Positions 15,477 to 24,719 are shown, numbered from the stretch's first letter. The stretch: 64,000 nucleotides of DNA from JBBIMP01 sp037444305 (GCA_037444305.1 JBBIMP010000026.1:12450-76449), one strand, 5' to 3'. Translations and numbers: made by a program. Notes: generated by a model from the letters alone, not told the origin.

Positions 15477-18400
15477 TTGGATCCGCAGCCTGAAACCATG
15501 GTGGAGGAACCCGTCGGCTCCGGCGAGAAAAGGGCGCTCGTCATCGGCGGGGGCATCGCCGGCATCCAGGCCGCGCTCGACCTGGCCAACGCCCGCATTC
15601 GCGTGACGCTGGTGGAAAAGTCGCCGTCGCTCGGCGGGCGCATGGCCCAGCTCGACAAGACCTTTCCGACCATGGACTGCTCGATATGAATCCTCGGCCC
15701 TCGGGCCATGGATGCCGGTCGGCATCCGCTCATCGAGGTGCTGACGAACGCGGAGGTCGTGGGCTGCGAAGGCGAGCCGGGCGGCTTCCGCGTGAAGGTG
15801 CGCCGGCACCCGCGTTACGTGCGCGAGGATCTGTGCGTCGCCTGCGGGCTGTGCGTGGACGTCTGTCCGCAGGTTTCGGGCAATGAGTTCGATGCCGGGC
15901 TGAAATCGCGCAAGGCGATCTACCGGCCGTTTCCGCAGTCCGTCCCCGCAGCCTACATCATCGACCGCGGGTCCTGCCTCAACGACACCCAGCTTCTGAG
16001 CTGCAATCACTGCATGAAGGCCTGCGACGTGGGGGCCATCGACTTCGACATGCGGGCGGAGGAGCGGGAATTCGAGGCCGGCGCGATCATCGTGGCCGTC
16101 GGCTTCCAGGAGTTCGACGCCCGCGCTCTGGGGAACTACGGTTACGGGCGCCATCCGAACGTCATCACGAGCCTGGAGCTGGAGCGGATGCTGAACGCCT
16201 CCGGGGTGACCCAGGGGCACGTCGTCCGGCCCTCGGACCTGCGCACGCCGAAGCGCATCGTCTTCGTGCAGTGCGTGGGGGCGCGCGGCGAGGGAGGGCG
16301 CGCGTACTGCAGCCGCTTCTGCTGCATGAACGCGGTGAAGGATTCCATGCTCATCCGGCAGCACGACCCGGAGGTCGAGGATGTGACCATTCTCTACACG
16401 GACCTGCGCGCATTCGGCAAGGGTTTCGACGACTTTGTGCGGAGGTCGGTGGACGAAAAAAGCGCGCGGTACATCCGGGGGCGGCCGGCCAAGGTCGAAC
16501 GCGTCCCGGAAGACGACTTGCTGGAGGTGTTCGTCGAGGACACCATCGGCCACCGCCAGGAGCGGCTGCCGGCCGACCTGGTGGTGCTGTCGGTGGCGGC
16601 GGCGCCGAACGACGGGGCGCCGGCATTGGCCGGCATGCTGGGCGTGGAGACGGATGAGTACGGATTTTTCCGGCGGAAGGATCCCGCGGTCTCGGCGGTC
16701 GAGACCGCCCGCGACGGTGTGTTTGTCTGCGGGAGCGCGGTCGGGCCGCAGGTCATACCGGACTGCGTGGCCCAGGCATCCGCCGCCGCGGCGCGTGCCC
16801 AGCTCTTCCTCGCGGGGGATCGCGTGGAGAAGCGCAAAGCACCCGTCGAACAGCTCGATCTTTCCGGCCCGCCGCGCGTCGGGCTGATGGTCTGCCGCTG
16901 CGGCATCAACATTGCGGGCCTGCTCGATGTCGCGGAGTTGACGGGCTACGGGGAAGGGCTGCCGCAGGTGGTCGTATCCCGGGACGAGCTGTTTGCCTGC
17001 TCCGCGGCCGGCCAGGAGGAGCTGATCGAATTGATCAGGGAGAACAACCTGAACAGGATCGTGGTTGCCGCCTGCACCCCCCGCACCCACGAGCCGGTAT
17101 TCAGGGAAACCCTCGCACAGGCAGGCTTCAATCCCTACCTGCTCGAGATGGTCAACATCCGCGACCAGTGCTCGTGGGTGCACGTCAGGGACCGGGCACA
17201 TGCGCAGGAGAAGGCCCGGGCGCTGATCCGCATGGGCGCGGCCCGGGCGCGGCATCTGGAGGCGCTGCAGGAAGGGGCGTCGCCCATGACGCGGGCGGCG
17301 CTCGTGATCGGCGGCGGCATCGCGGGGATCGAGGCGGCCACCGACCTGGCCAACCAGGGCTTCCCGGTGACCCTGGTGGAAAAGGAAGGGCACCTGGGGG
17401 GAAGGCTGGCAGAGCCCAATCTCAAGTTCCTCTATCCGAACCTGCGGAAAGCCTCGGATGTGCTGGCGCTGAAGCTCAGGCGGCTGGAAGAGAGCGGCGC
17501 AAGGGTGCTGCTCAACACAGAGGTCGAAAGCGTCACGGGATTCGTCGGCAGCTTCGACGCCCGGCTCCGGTCGAGGTCGGAGGAGATCCTCCCGGTGGGC
17601 GCCGTGATCCTCGCGATCGGGGCGGACCTCTACGATCCCCGGGGCGAGTTCGGATACGGCAGGCTGCCCAACGTGCTCACGAGCCAAGAGCTCGAACGGG
17701 CTTTCATCGAGGGGGAGTCCGCGCTCTCCTTCGGCGGGGTTCGGCCAAGGAGCGCGTCGATCATACTCTGCGTCGGCTCCCGCGAGGCGGACAGCCATTC
17801 CGGCTGCTCACGCTACTGCTGCCCGACCTCCATCAAGCAGGCGATGCAGCTGTGCCGGCAGGGGATCGACACGACGATCTTCTACCGCGACATCCGGACC
17901 GTCTCCACCGGCGCCGAGGAGATGTACCGGGAAGCGCGGCGAAGGGGCGTGCTCTTTGTCCGGGTTCCGCCCGGCGAGGTGCCCGCCGTTGTTGGAAGAA
18001 AGCGCGCCCAGTTCGTGCGCTGCCACGACGAGCTTCTTGGACGCACGCTGGAGGTCCCGGCCGACCTGGTAGTTCTGGCCGTGGGAATGAGGCCGAAGCG
18101 GGAGGAGACGGCGCGGCTTCACGACATGCTGAAGGCGAGCCTGGGCCTGGACGGGTATTTCCTCGAACGGCACCCGGAGCTTGCGCCCGTGGAGACCGTG
18201 GTGGAGGGCGTTTTCGTGGCCGGCACGGCGCAGGGTCCCAAGGACATCGTCGATACGGTGGCGCAGGCTTCGGCGGCTGCGGCCAAGGCCTCCGTCCTGC
18301 TGGCGCACGACACCGTGAGGCTCGACCCGGCGGTCTCGGTCGTCGACGGGAAACGGTGCCGCGCCTGCGGGCAGTGCGTGGAGCTCTGCGAGTTCCGCGC

Positions 18401-18581
18401 GCCGCAGCTGGTGCAGGACGCGGATGGGGCATGGCTGGCCCAGATCAACGCGTCGCTCTGCAAGGGGTGCGGGACCTGCGCCAGCTGGTGCCCCTCGGGG
18501 GCGATCCGTGCGATGCACTTCACCGACCGGCAGGTGGAGGCGATGATCGACGCATTCCTGGTCGGAGAGGCGGCCTCATGA
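15477..18581 (+). CDS. hdrA: Selenocysteine-containing double HdrA (heterodisulfide reductase subunit A-like)
   Basis: Reading the TGA at 15687-15689 as selenocysteine (Sec71) gives one 1034-residue flavoprotein. Module 1 (1 to about 460): FAD-binding VIGGGIAGIQA, the segment DKTFPTMDCSI-Sec-ILGP, then 4Fe-4S motifs CVACGLCVDVCP (about 120-131) and CNHCMKACDVGA. Module 2 (about 465-1034): an HdrA N-terminal domain (MVCRCGINIAGLLD), another FAD site (VIGGGIAGIEA) and two 4Fe-4S motifs (CRACGQCVELC, CKGCGTCASWCP). Module 2 lacks the Cys/Sec site, so only module 1 should have the normal bifurcating centre. The TTG start at 15477 is chosen because GGAGGAAG lies 8 nt before it; the ATG at 15498 has no such site. 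Overlaps mvhD by 4 bp. Confidence 0.88.
15687..15727 (+). promoter_or_regulatory. UGA(Sec) codon with bacterial SECIS hairpin, copy 1
   Basis: The in-frame TGA is followed after 27 nt by a hairpin GGATGCC-GGTC-GGCATCC (15710-15727). A GGUC apical loop on a short GC stem within roughly 16-37 nt of the UGA is the form known for bacterial SECIS elements read by SelB. The reading frame continues without a break on both sides. Confidence 0.85.
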
Positions 18582-19078
18582 AAGCCGAAGCGAAAAAGCT
18601 GAAAACCACAGCCGGCGGCCGGCAACCGGATTCCTGGAATCCCAGCCTGGTCGTGTTCGCCTGCAACTGGTGCTCCTATGCCGGCGCCGACACGGCGGGC
18701 GTCTCCCGGATCCAGCAGCAGCCCCATTTCCGGATCATCCGCGTGATGTGCTCCGGCCGGATCCACCCGGCGTTCGTGCTCCGGGCGTTCGAGCGGGGCG
18801 CCGACGGCGTCCTTGTCTCGGGCTGCCACTTCGGAGACTGCCACTATGTTTTCGGCAATCACCGCGCCGTCGAGCAGTTCGAGAAGACGAAGCGGGTCGT
18901 GCACCTGCTCGGCCTGGAGGACGGGCGCCTGCGCCTGGAGTGGATCAGCGCGGCGGAAGGGGCGCGGTTTGCCCAGGTTATCAACGAGTTCACGGACGAG
19001 GTTCGGAAGCTCGGCCCCAGCCCCCTGGCGGGCGGGACCGCGCCCGGGCCGGGCCGGGGAGCCGCGACCGATGCTTGA
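18578..19078 (+). CDS. mvhD: MvhD/FrhD-type hydrogenase delta subunit-like electron transfer protein
   Basis: The 166-residue protein has the MvhD core from about residue 27: VFACNWCSYAGADTAGVSRI, VMCSGRIHPAFVLRAF, SGCHFGDCHYVFGN and WISAAEGARFAQVI. In methanogens MvhD carries a 2Fe-2S cluster and links HdrA to an electron-donating hydrogenase or formate dehydrogenase. It starts inside the hdrA stop (ATGA) and its own stop overlaps the following gene by 8 bp, so stoichiometric translation is expected. The 26-residue N-terminal leader and Gly/Pro-rich C-terminus are extra to the family. No hydrogenase subunits are nearby. Confidence 0.9.
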   Translation: MKAEAKKLKTTAGGRQPDSWNPSLVVFACNWCSYAGADTAGVSRIQQQPHFRIIRVMCSGRIHPAFVLRAFERGADGVLVSGCHFGDCHYVFGNHRAVEQFEKTKRVVHLLGLEDGRLRLEWISAAEGARFAQVINEFTDEVRKLGPSPLAGGTAPGPGRGAATDA

Positions 19079-20213
19079 TCTCGAAGGTGCGGTGAAGGCG
19101 ACCAGGGCATGGGCCTGCTACGACTGCGGGAAGTGCGCCGGCTCCTGTCCCGTGGCCCGCTCCGGAGGGGACCTCAGCCCGAGGCGCCACGTGCTCTCGG
19201 CCGTGGAGGGGCGGAAGCAGACCGTACTGGAGGACGCCTCGGTTTTCAGCTGCCTGACCTGCGGCATGTGCGACCGCCGCTGCCCGGTCGAGGTCGACTT
19301 CACCGGCCTGGTGAGAGCCTTGCGCGGCCTTCACCGCAGCGAGGGAAGCGAGCCGCAGTGCCCTCACGGAGGAGCATTGCAATCGGTGATGCGCATGATG
19401 GCGCGCGGCGGCACCGTGCAAAGGCGCACCGGCTGGCTCGAGGGGGGGATGAAGGCCGAGCCGGAAAAAGGCGGCGTTTTTTACTGGGCGGGCTGCACGC
19501 CTTACTACGACGCGTTTTTCAGCGACTTGGGGCCCTCGGTGCTCAACGGCTGCAGGGCGGCGGTGCGGATCATGAACCGCGCCGGCGAGATCCCGGTCGT
19601 CTCCCCCGAGGAGCGCTGCTGCGGGCACGACCTGTTGTGGAACGGCGACGCGGATAATTTCGAACTGCTGGCGCGGCACAATGTCGAGCTGGTGGAGCGC
19701 AGCGGGGCGGAGACGGTCGTGACCTCCTGCGCCGAGTGCCTCAGGACGTGGAAGCTCGACTACGAGCCATTCTTCGCAGGCAAGCCGCCGCGCGTTCTGC
19801 ACATCAGCGAATACATCGCGGAACGGCTGCCGCGCCTGGAGCTGAAGAAGGGCCGCCCCTTGCGGGTGGCCTTCCAGGACCCGTGCCGCCTGGGAAGGCA
19901 TCTCGGGATTTACGAGCCGCCGCGGCAGGTTCTGGGTGCTGTCCCCGGCGTGGATGTCGCGGAGATGGACAAAAACCGGGCCAACGCGCTCTGCTGCGCC
20001 GGCGGAACCTGGTCCAACTGCGACCGGGTGGCGAAAAAGATCCAGGTCGAACGGCTGAAGGAGGCGCGGGCCGCGGGTGCCGTGATGCTGGCGACCGGAT
20101 GCCCCAAGTGCCGGATTCACCTCCGGTGCGCGATGAAGGATCCGAATCTGGGAGGGGAAATGGAGATCGAAATGGTCGACCTCGCCGAGCTGGTGGCGGC
20201 CGCCCTCGCTTGA
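19071..20213 (+). CDS. HdrD-like Fe-S protein (fused HdrC and HdrB), first copy
   Basis: A 380-residue protein with an HdrC-like ferredoxin part (CYDCGKCAGSCPV and CLTCGMCDRRCPV in residues 15-75) joined to an HdrB-like part with two CCG domains: first WAGCTPYYD, RCCGHD and SCAECLRTW; second DPCRLGRH, LCCAGG and ATGCPKCRIHL. In HdrB such Cys sets hold the two non-cubane clusters that reduce a disulfide. It is the likely high-potential acceptor end of the first Hdr set and overlaps mvhD by 8 bp. GlcF/LdhA-like subunits share this architecture, but the neighbours favour an Hdr role. Confidence 0.88.
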   Translation: MLDLEGAVKATRAWACYDCGKCAGSCPVARSGGDLSPRRHVLSAVEGRKQTVLEDASVFSCLTCGMCDRRCPVEVDFTGLVRALRGLHRSEGSEPQCPHGGALQSVMRMMARGGTVQRRTGWLEGGMKAEPEKGGVFYWAGCTPYYDAFFSDLGPSVLNGCRAAVRIMNRAGEIPVVSPEERCCGHDLLWNGDADNFELLARHNVELVERSGAETVVTSCAECLRTWKLDYEPFFAGKPPRVLHISEYIAERLPRLELKKGRPLRVAFQDPCRLGRHLGIYEPPRQVLGAVPGVDVAEMDKNRANALCCAGGTWSNCDRVAKKIQVERLKEARAAGAVMLATGCPKCRIHLRCAMKDPNLGGEMEIEMVDLAELVAAALA

Positions 20214-20314
20214 GCTGTCGGCTGGATTGATTACGAACGGGAGCAAAGCCGCCGCGAATTATGCGAATCCCGAGGGTTTGTGGAATTCGTGGCAAATGAA
20301 CAGGGAATAGGGCA

Positions 20315-22765
20315 ATGACTTCAATACCGACGCAAGAGCCACTGCGCGTGGGTGTCTTCGTCTGCGACTGCGGACTCAACATCGCCGGCGCGGTCGATTG
20401 TGCCGAGCTGACGAAGTATGCGCTGACGCTGCCGGACGTCGTGTGCGCCGTCCGGAACAAGTACACCTGCGCCGATCCGGGACAGAACGAGATCAAGGCG
20501 GCGATCCAGCAGGACCGCCTGAACCGCGTGGTCGTCGCATCCTGCACGCCGAGACAGCACGAGCCGACTTTCCGCCAATGCGTGCTCGAGGCGGGCCTCA
20601 ATCCATACCTGATGGAGATGGCCAACCTGCGGGAGCACTGCTCGTGGGTGCACCCCGGGGACAGGGCGGGGGCCACGCGCAAGGCGATGGACCTCGTGGC
20701 CGGCGCCGTGGCCCGGGCGCGCTTCCTGCAGCCGCAGGAAGAGCTGAGCGTGCCCGTGACCAGGGCGGCGCTGGTGATCGGCGGCGGCGTGACCGGCATC
20801 GAGGCGGCGCTGCAGCTCGCCGAGGCCGGCCACAAGGCCATCCTGGTGGAGAAACAGCCGTCCATCGGCGGGATCATGGCCCAGCTGGACAAGACCTATC
20901 CCACGATGGACTGCAGCATATGAATCCTCGGGCCCAAGGCCATCGATGCCGGTCGGCATCGAAACATCGAGCTGCTGACGAACAGCGAGGTGGAAGCGGT
21001 CTCCGGCTATGTCGGGAACTTCTCGGTAAAAATCCGCCGCAAAGCCCGCTACGTCGACCCCGCCCTGTGCAACTCCTGCGGCGAGTGCGCCAAGGTCTGC
21101 CCGGTCGTGAAGCCGGACGAATTCCAGATGGGGCTGTCTTCGCGCAAGGCCATCCACATCCCCTTCCCGCAGGCGGTCCCCTGCAGCTATGTCCTCAACA
21201 TGGACGACTGCCTGGGCAACAACCCGCTGGCGTGCGGCAAGTGCGCAGAGGTCTGCGAAAGGCGGGCCATCGACTACGATGACCGCGACGAGATGGTGAC
21301 GCGCGAGGTGGGCGCCGTCATCGTCGCGATCGGGCTCGACGTGTACGACCCGACCGAAATGGACGAGTACGGCTACACCCGCTTCGAGAACGTGATCACG
21401 TCCATGGAGTTCGAACGGCTCATCTGCGCAGGCGGACCGACCGGCGGCCACTTCGTCCGGCCCAGCGATCACCGCCGGCCGTTGCGCATCGGATTCATCC
21501 AGTGCGTCGGGTCGCGCAATCCGCGGGTCGGGCGGCCCTACTGCTCCAACATCTGCTGCATGAACACCATCAAGGACACGCTCCTGCTGGCCGACCACTA
21601 TCCCGATGTCGAGAACACGGTCTTCTACCAGGACATCCGCGCCTTCGGGAAGTCCTTCGAGGACATGTTCCAGCGGTCCAAGGAAGCGGGCACGCGCTAC
21701 GTCCGGGGGATTCCGGGCGATATCGAGGAGGATCCGAAAACGCGCAACCTGACCCTGACGGTGGAAAACACCACCTCGGGCAGACTGGAGCGGCACGAGC
21801 TGGATATGGTCGTGCTCTCCGTGGGCGTCCAGCCCCCGGCCGACCTGGCCAAGATCTCGGGGCTGTTGACGCTTTCGAAAACCTCGGACGGGTTCCTGAT
21901 GGAGTCGCACCCCAAGCTCAAACCGGTGGACGCGCCCACGCGGGGGGTCTACTTCGCCGGGTTCTGCGAGGCGCCGAAGGACATCAAGGACTCGGTCTGC
22001 CAGGCGGGCGCGGCCGCGTCACGCGCCGGTGCGCTGCTCAACGCCGGGGAGATCCACATAGAGGCGCTGACCAGCCGGATCGATGAGGCCGCCTGCAGCA
22101 AGTGCGGCCTGTGCGCGCCGGTCTGCCCCTATAACGCGATCACCTGGAAAAAAGGGGAGCCGGCGGCGGTCATCGAAGCCGCGTGCGCGGGCTGCGGCGC
22201 CTGCGGGGCGACCTGCAAGTACGGGGCGATCACCATGCGGCACTTCACCGACGAGCAGCTGCTGGCGCAGGTGCGGTCGGTGCTGTCGGAGAATCCGCAG
22301 GACAAGGTGCTCGTGTTTGCCTGCAACTGGTGCTCCTACGCCGGCGGCGACATGGCCGGCATCTCGCGGATGCAGTACCCGGCGACCAACCGCGTGGTGC
22401 GGACGATGTGCTCGGCGCGCGTCTCGGCCGAGATGGTGCTGGAGGCCTTCCGCTGCGGTGCGCCGGTAGTGCTGGTTTCGGGCTGCCACTACGCAGACTG
22501 CCACTACATCAACGCGAACCGGCAGACCGTGAAGCGCATGCAGGCGCTGTGGGATACCCTGGAGAAGGCGGGTGTCCGGCCGGAAAGGCTCCAATTGGAG
22601 TGGATCAGCGCGGCCGAAGGCCTCAAGTTCGCCAAGGTCATGAAGCAGATGGAGGAACTGCGCCGGGCGGTCACGGCCGAGGAGATCGCCCACGCGCGCG
22701 AGGCGCTGAAGCAAAAGCCGCGAAAGGCGGCAAAACGCCGGATGCAGGAAGCAACCGTCACATGA
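20315..22765 (+). CDS. hdrA: Selenocysteine-containing HdrA-MvhD fusion protein
   Basis: With TGA 20921-20923 decoded as Sec203 the product is 816 residues. Order: HdrA N-terminal domain (VFVCDCGLNIAGAVD, ASCTPRQHEP), FAD site VIGGGVTGIEAA (about 155-166), DKTYPTMDCSI-Sec-ILGPKA, 4Fe-4S motifs CNSCGECAKVCP (about 252) and CGKCAEVCERRAID, NAD/FAD-binding second half, C-terminal ferredoxin motifs CSKCGLCAPVCP and CAGCGACGATC (about 593-635), then a complete MvhD domain (CNWCSYAGGDMAG, GCHYADCHYINAN; about 665-776). It bifurcates or confurcates electrons through its FAD and passes them via the fused MvhD. It begins 101 bp after the first HdrD-like gene. Confidence 0.88.
20921..20961 (+). promoter_or_regulatory. 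UGA(Sec) codon with bacterial SECIS hairpin, copy 2
   Basis: The TGA is followed after 27 nt by CGATGCC-GGTC-GGCATCG (20944-20961). Loop, stem length and distance equal copy 1. The basal pair is C-G here and G-C in copy 1: a compensatory change that supports selection on the RNA structure. Confidence 0.87.
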
Positions 22766-22786
22766 GCCGGAGGAAACGGAGGGAAC

Positions 22787-22939
22787 ATGGCGGGCACGAC
22801 TGAAAACTTCCGCTGCATGATGTGCGGCCACGTGTACCAGGATCGGGTGGAAAAGGACGAGGACCGCGAGCGGTCCTGCCCGAAGTGCCGCTCCAACAGC
22901 ATCCGGCATCTGAAGCAGAAGCCGGCCGACAGGGAGTAA
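22787..22939 (+). CDS. 50-residue zinc-ribbon/rubredoxin-like protein
   Basis: A small gene with two CxxC knuckles (FRCMMCGHVY and SCPKCRSNSI) 22 residues apart, the pattern of a rubredoxin-like or zinc-ribbon fold. A strong Shine-Dalgarno (GGAGGAAACGGAGGGAAC) precedes the ATG, and it sits 21 bp after the HdrA-MvhD gene and 5 bp before the next HdrD-like gene. It may bind Zn or Fe; as a one-iron protein it could shuttle electrons inside this complex, as a Zn protein it could help assembly. It lacks the Pro/aromatic residues of classical rubredoxins. Confidence 0.8.
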   Translation: MAGTTENFRCMMCGHVYQDRVEKDEDRERSCPKCRSNSIRHLKQKPADRE

Positions 22940-22944
22940 AGAGG

Positions 22945-24357
22945 ATGCGGGAAGCGGCGGACAGGAACCAGGCGGTGCGGGTCGATTTCGCTTTCCGGCG
23001 CGAGCTGGCGAAGAAGATCGAAGGAAATCTCGCCGGGCTGTGCTATCAGTGCGGCGCCTGCGCCGGGGACTGCCCGGCCGTCACCTACGGGGAGGAATTC
23101 AATCCGCGGGAGATCATGCTCAAGGTGCTTTACGGCCTGGGCGGCGAGTTGCTGACCGCGGATTCCATCCTCTGGCAGTGCACCAACTGCTGCAACTGCC
23201 ACGAACGCTGCCCGCAGGAAGTCAAGCCGGTGGAGGTGATCATCTCGCTGAAAAACATGCTCGCGGACCGCGGGATCTATCCGGAGGCGGTGGAAAAGAT
23301 CATCCGCACGTTCGAGGAAACCGGGCGCACGACACAGGCCGGGGCCGTGGTGGACAAGCAGCGGCAGAAGTACGGCTTGCCGCCCCTGGGCGCCGTGCCG
23401 GCCGAAGAGATCCGGGCCATCCTGGATCCGTCGGCCGATCCGGTGTCGCCGGCCGTCCGGAAGCGTCGCCGGGCAGCGAAAGAGAGGCAGGAGAAGGCTT
23501 TCGCCTTTTTCCCGGGTTGCCTGATACCGTCCCGGCATCCTGCGATGGAATTTGCCATCCGGGCCAGCCTGGGTAAGCTCGGCATAGAAGTCGCCGACCT
23601 CGAAGGTGCCTCCTGCTGTCCCGACCCGATCTACTTCAAGTCGAAGGACAAACTATCGTGGCTGGCCCTGGCTGCGCGCAACCTTTCGCTGGCCGAGGAG
23701 TCGGGGCTGGACATTTTCACCAACTGCTCGGGCTGCACGGCCACGCTCTCGGAAGCTCGCCACCTGCTTGAGGATGACGCGCTTCGAAAGAAAGTAAACG
23801 GCCTGCTAGAGAGGGCGGGGCGGAGCTACGCCGGCACCGGCCGGGTGCGGCACATTGTGGCCCTGCTGCGGGACGTAGTCGGGTTCGAGGCCATCAGAGC
23901 GTCCGTCTCGAGGCCCCTGACCGGGCTGAAAGTCGCGATTCACTACGGCTGCCACCTGCTGAAGCCGAGCCGCGTGATGGCGGTCGACGACCCCAACGAC
24001 CCGCACGTTCTTGAGGACCTGGTCCGGGCGCTGGGCGCCACGCCGGTGCGCCACCGCAACTGGTATCTCTGCTGCGGCAAGGCGTGCCAGTCGGAGGAGA
24101 TTCCGTCGCGCATGATGCGCGACCTGCTGGGGAGCGTGAAGGAGGAGAAGGCCGATCTGCTGTGCCTGATCTGCCCCACATGCTACGGCCAGTTCGACCA
24201 CGGGCAGGCCAGGATCGGAAAGCAGTACGGCGAGGACTTTCACGCGCCGCCGGTCTACTATCTCCAGCTGCTGGCATTCGCCCAGGGGGTGCCCTACGAC
24301 CGGCTGGGCTTCGAAAAGCAGCGCCTCAAGCCCGAAGCCCTCTTCCGCTTCCACTAA
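22945..24357 (+). CDS. HdrD-like Fe-S protein (fused HdrC and HdrB), second copy
   Basis: A 470-residue protein with an HdrC-like half (CYQCGACAGDCPAV, then CTNCCNCHERCPQEV within residues 30-100) and an HdrB-like half. The CCG motifs are FFPGCLIP, SCCPDPI and NCSGCTATL for the first domain, and HYGCHLLKPS, LCCGKAC and CLICPTCYGQFD for the second. In the first half CTNCCNCHERC has an extra cysteine. It probably supplies the non-cubane cluster site partnering the HdrA-MvhD selenoprotein. The ATG at 22945 follows AAAGAGG; it is the last gene of the array, and an inverted repeat begins 31 bp after its stop. Confidence 0.88.
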   Translation: MREAADRNQAVRVDFAFRRELAKKIEGNLAGLCYQCGACAGDCPAVTYGEEFNPREIMLKVLYGLGGELLTADSILWQCTNCCNCHERCPQEVKPVEVIISLKNMLADRGIYPEAVEKIIRTFEETGRTTQAGAVVDKQRQKYGLPPLGAVPAEEIRAILDPSADPVSPAVRKRRRAAKERQEKAFAFFPGCLIPSRHPAMEFAIRASLGKLGIEVADLEGASCCPDPIYFKSKDKLSWLALAARNLSLAEESGLDIFTNCSGCTATLSEARHLLEDDALRKKVNGLLERAGRSYAGTGRVRHIVALLRDVVGFEAIRASVSRPLTGLKVAIHYGCHLLKPSRVMAVDDPNDPHVLEDLVRALGATPVRHRNWYLCCGKACQSEEIPSRMMRDLLGSVKEEKADLLCLICPTCYGQFDHGQARIGKQYGEDFHAPPVYYLQLLAFAQGVPYDRLGFEKQRLKPEALFRFH

Positions 24358-24387
24358 GTTCGGGGCAGGCGCGAATGGCGCTTAGTT

Positions 24388-24509
24388 AGTTTCTGTCGCG
24401 AAACTCCCAATTTTGGCGAAATGAACACCTTGGGTGGCGTATAAGCCCTTTGTTTTCAATACGGATATTTCTTGTTCCTCGTAGAAAAACGAGTTTCGCG
24501 ACAGAAACT
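24388..24509. repeat. Miniature inverted-repeat element
   Basis: Perfect 19-bp inverted arms, AGTTTCTGTCGCGAAACTC at 24388-24406 and its complement at 24491-24509, flank 84 bp that are clearly richer in AT than the neighbourhood. The arms extend imperfectly outward (TTAGTT against AACTAG). No coding sequence lies inside. It resembles a MITE or the ends of a lost insertion sequence. Confidence 0.6.
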
Positions 24510-24579
24510 AGTTAAGGGCGGTCGAAATCACCTGTTAACGGTTACAAATCAATTACTTAAGCCCCGAAGGGGCGGCGCA

Positions 24580-24719
24580 GGAAAGCCCAGGGCGCAAGCC
24601 CTGGGTTGTCGGCGAATGCCGGGATTGAGCCCTGCAAGGGCGGCACAGCCGGTGTCGCCCTTGCAGGGCGCCTCTCTCCCCTATCCCGCCTTACCCAGGG
24701 CTTGCGCCCCGGACTTTCC
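24580..24719. repeat. Nested long inverted repeat, cruciform-forming
   Basis: Outer arms of 27 bp (24580-24606 and 24693-24719) match at all but two positions; inner arms GCCCTGCAAGGGCG (24629-24642) and CGCCCTTGCAGGGC (24656-24669) are perfect. A further 7-bp hairpin (GGACCCT/AGGGTCC) follows at 24724-24740. The whole could fold into one rod about 140 nt long on either strand. It may serve as a bidirectional terminator between the convergent genes, or be a dispersed palindromic repeat. Confidence 0.6.

Noticed and set aside
15417..17798. Minus-strand open frame of about 790 codons across hdrA
   Set aside because: Antisense shadow of hdrA; it has no family motifs and the plus strand has several Fe-S and FAD signatures.
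15477..20923. Split hdrA genes that could be read as pseudogenes with nonsense mutations
   Set aside because: Both breaks are TGA at the same codon of the same motif, the frame continues cleanly afterward, and each is followed by an equal hairpin with a compensatory pair change. Selenocysteine explains this better than two identical nonsense mutations.
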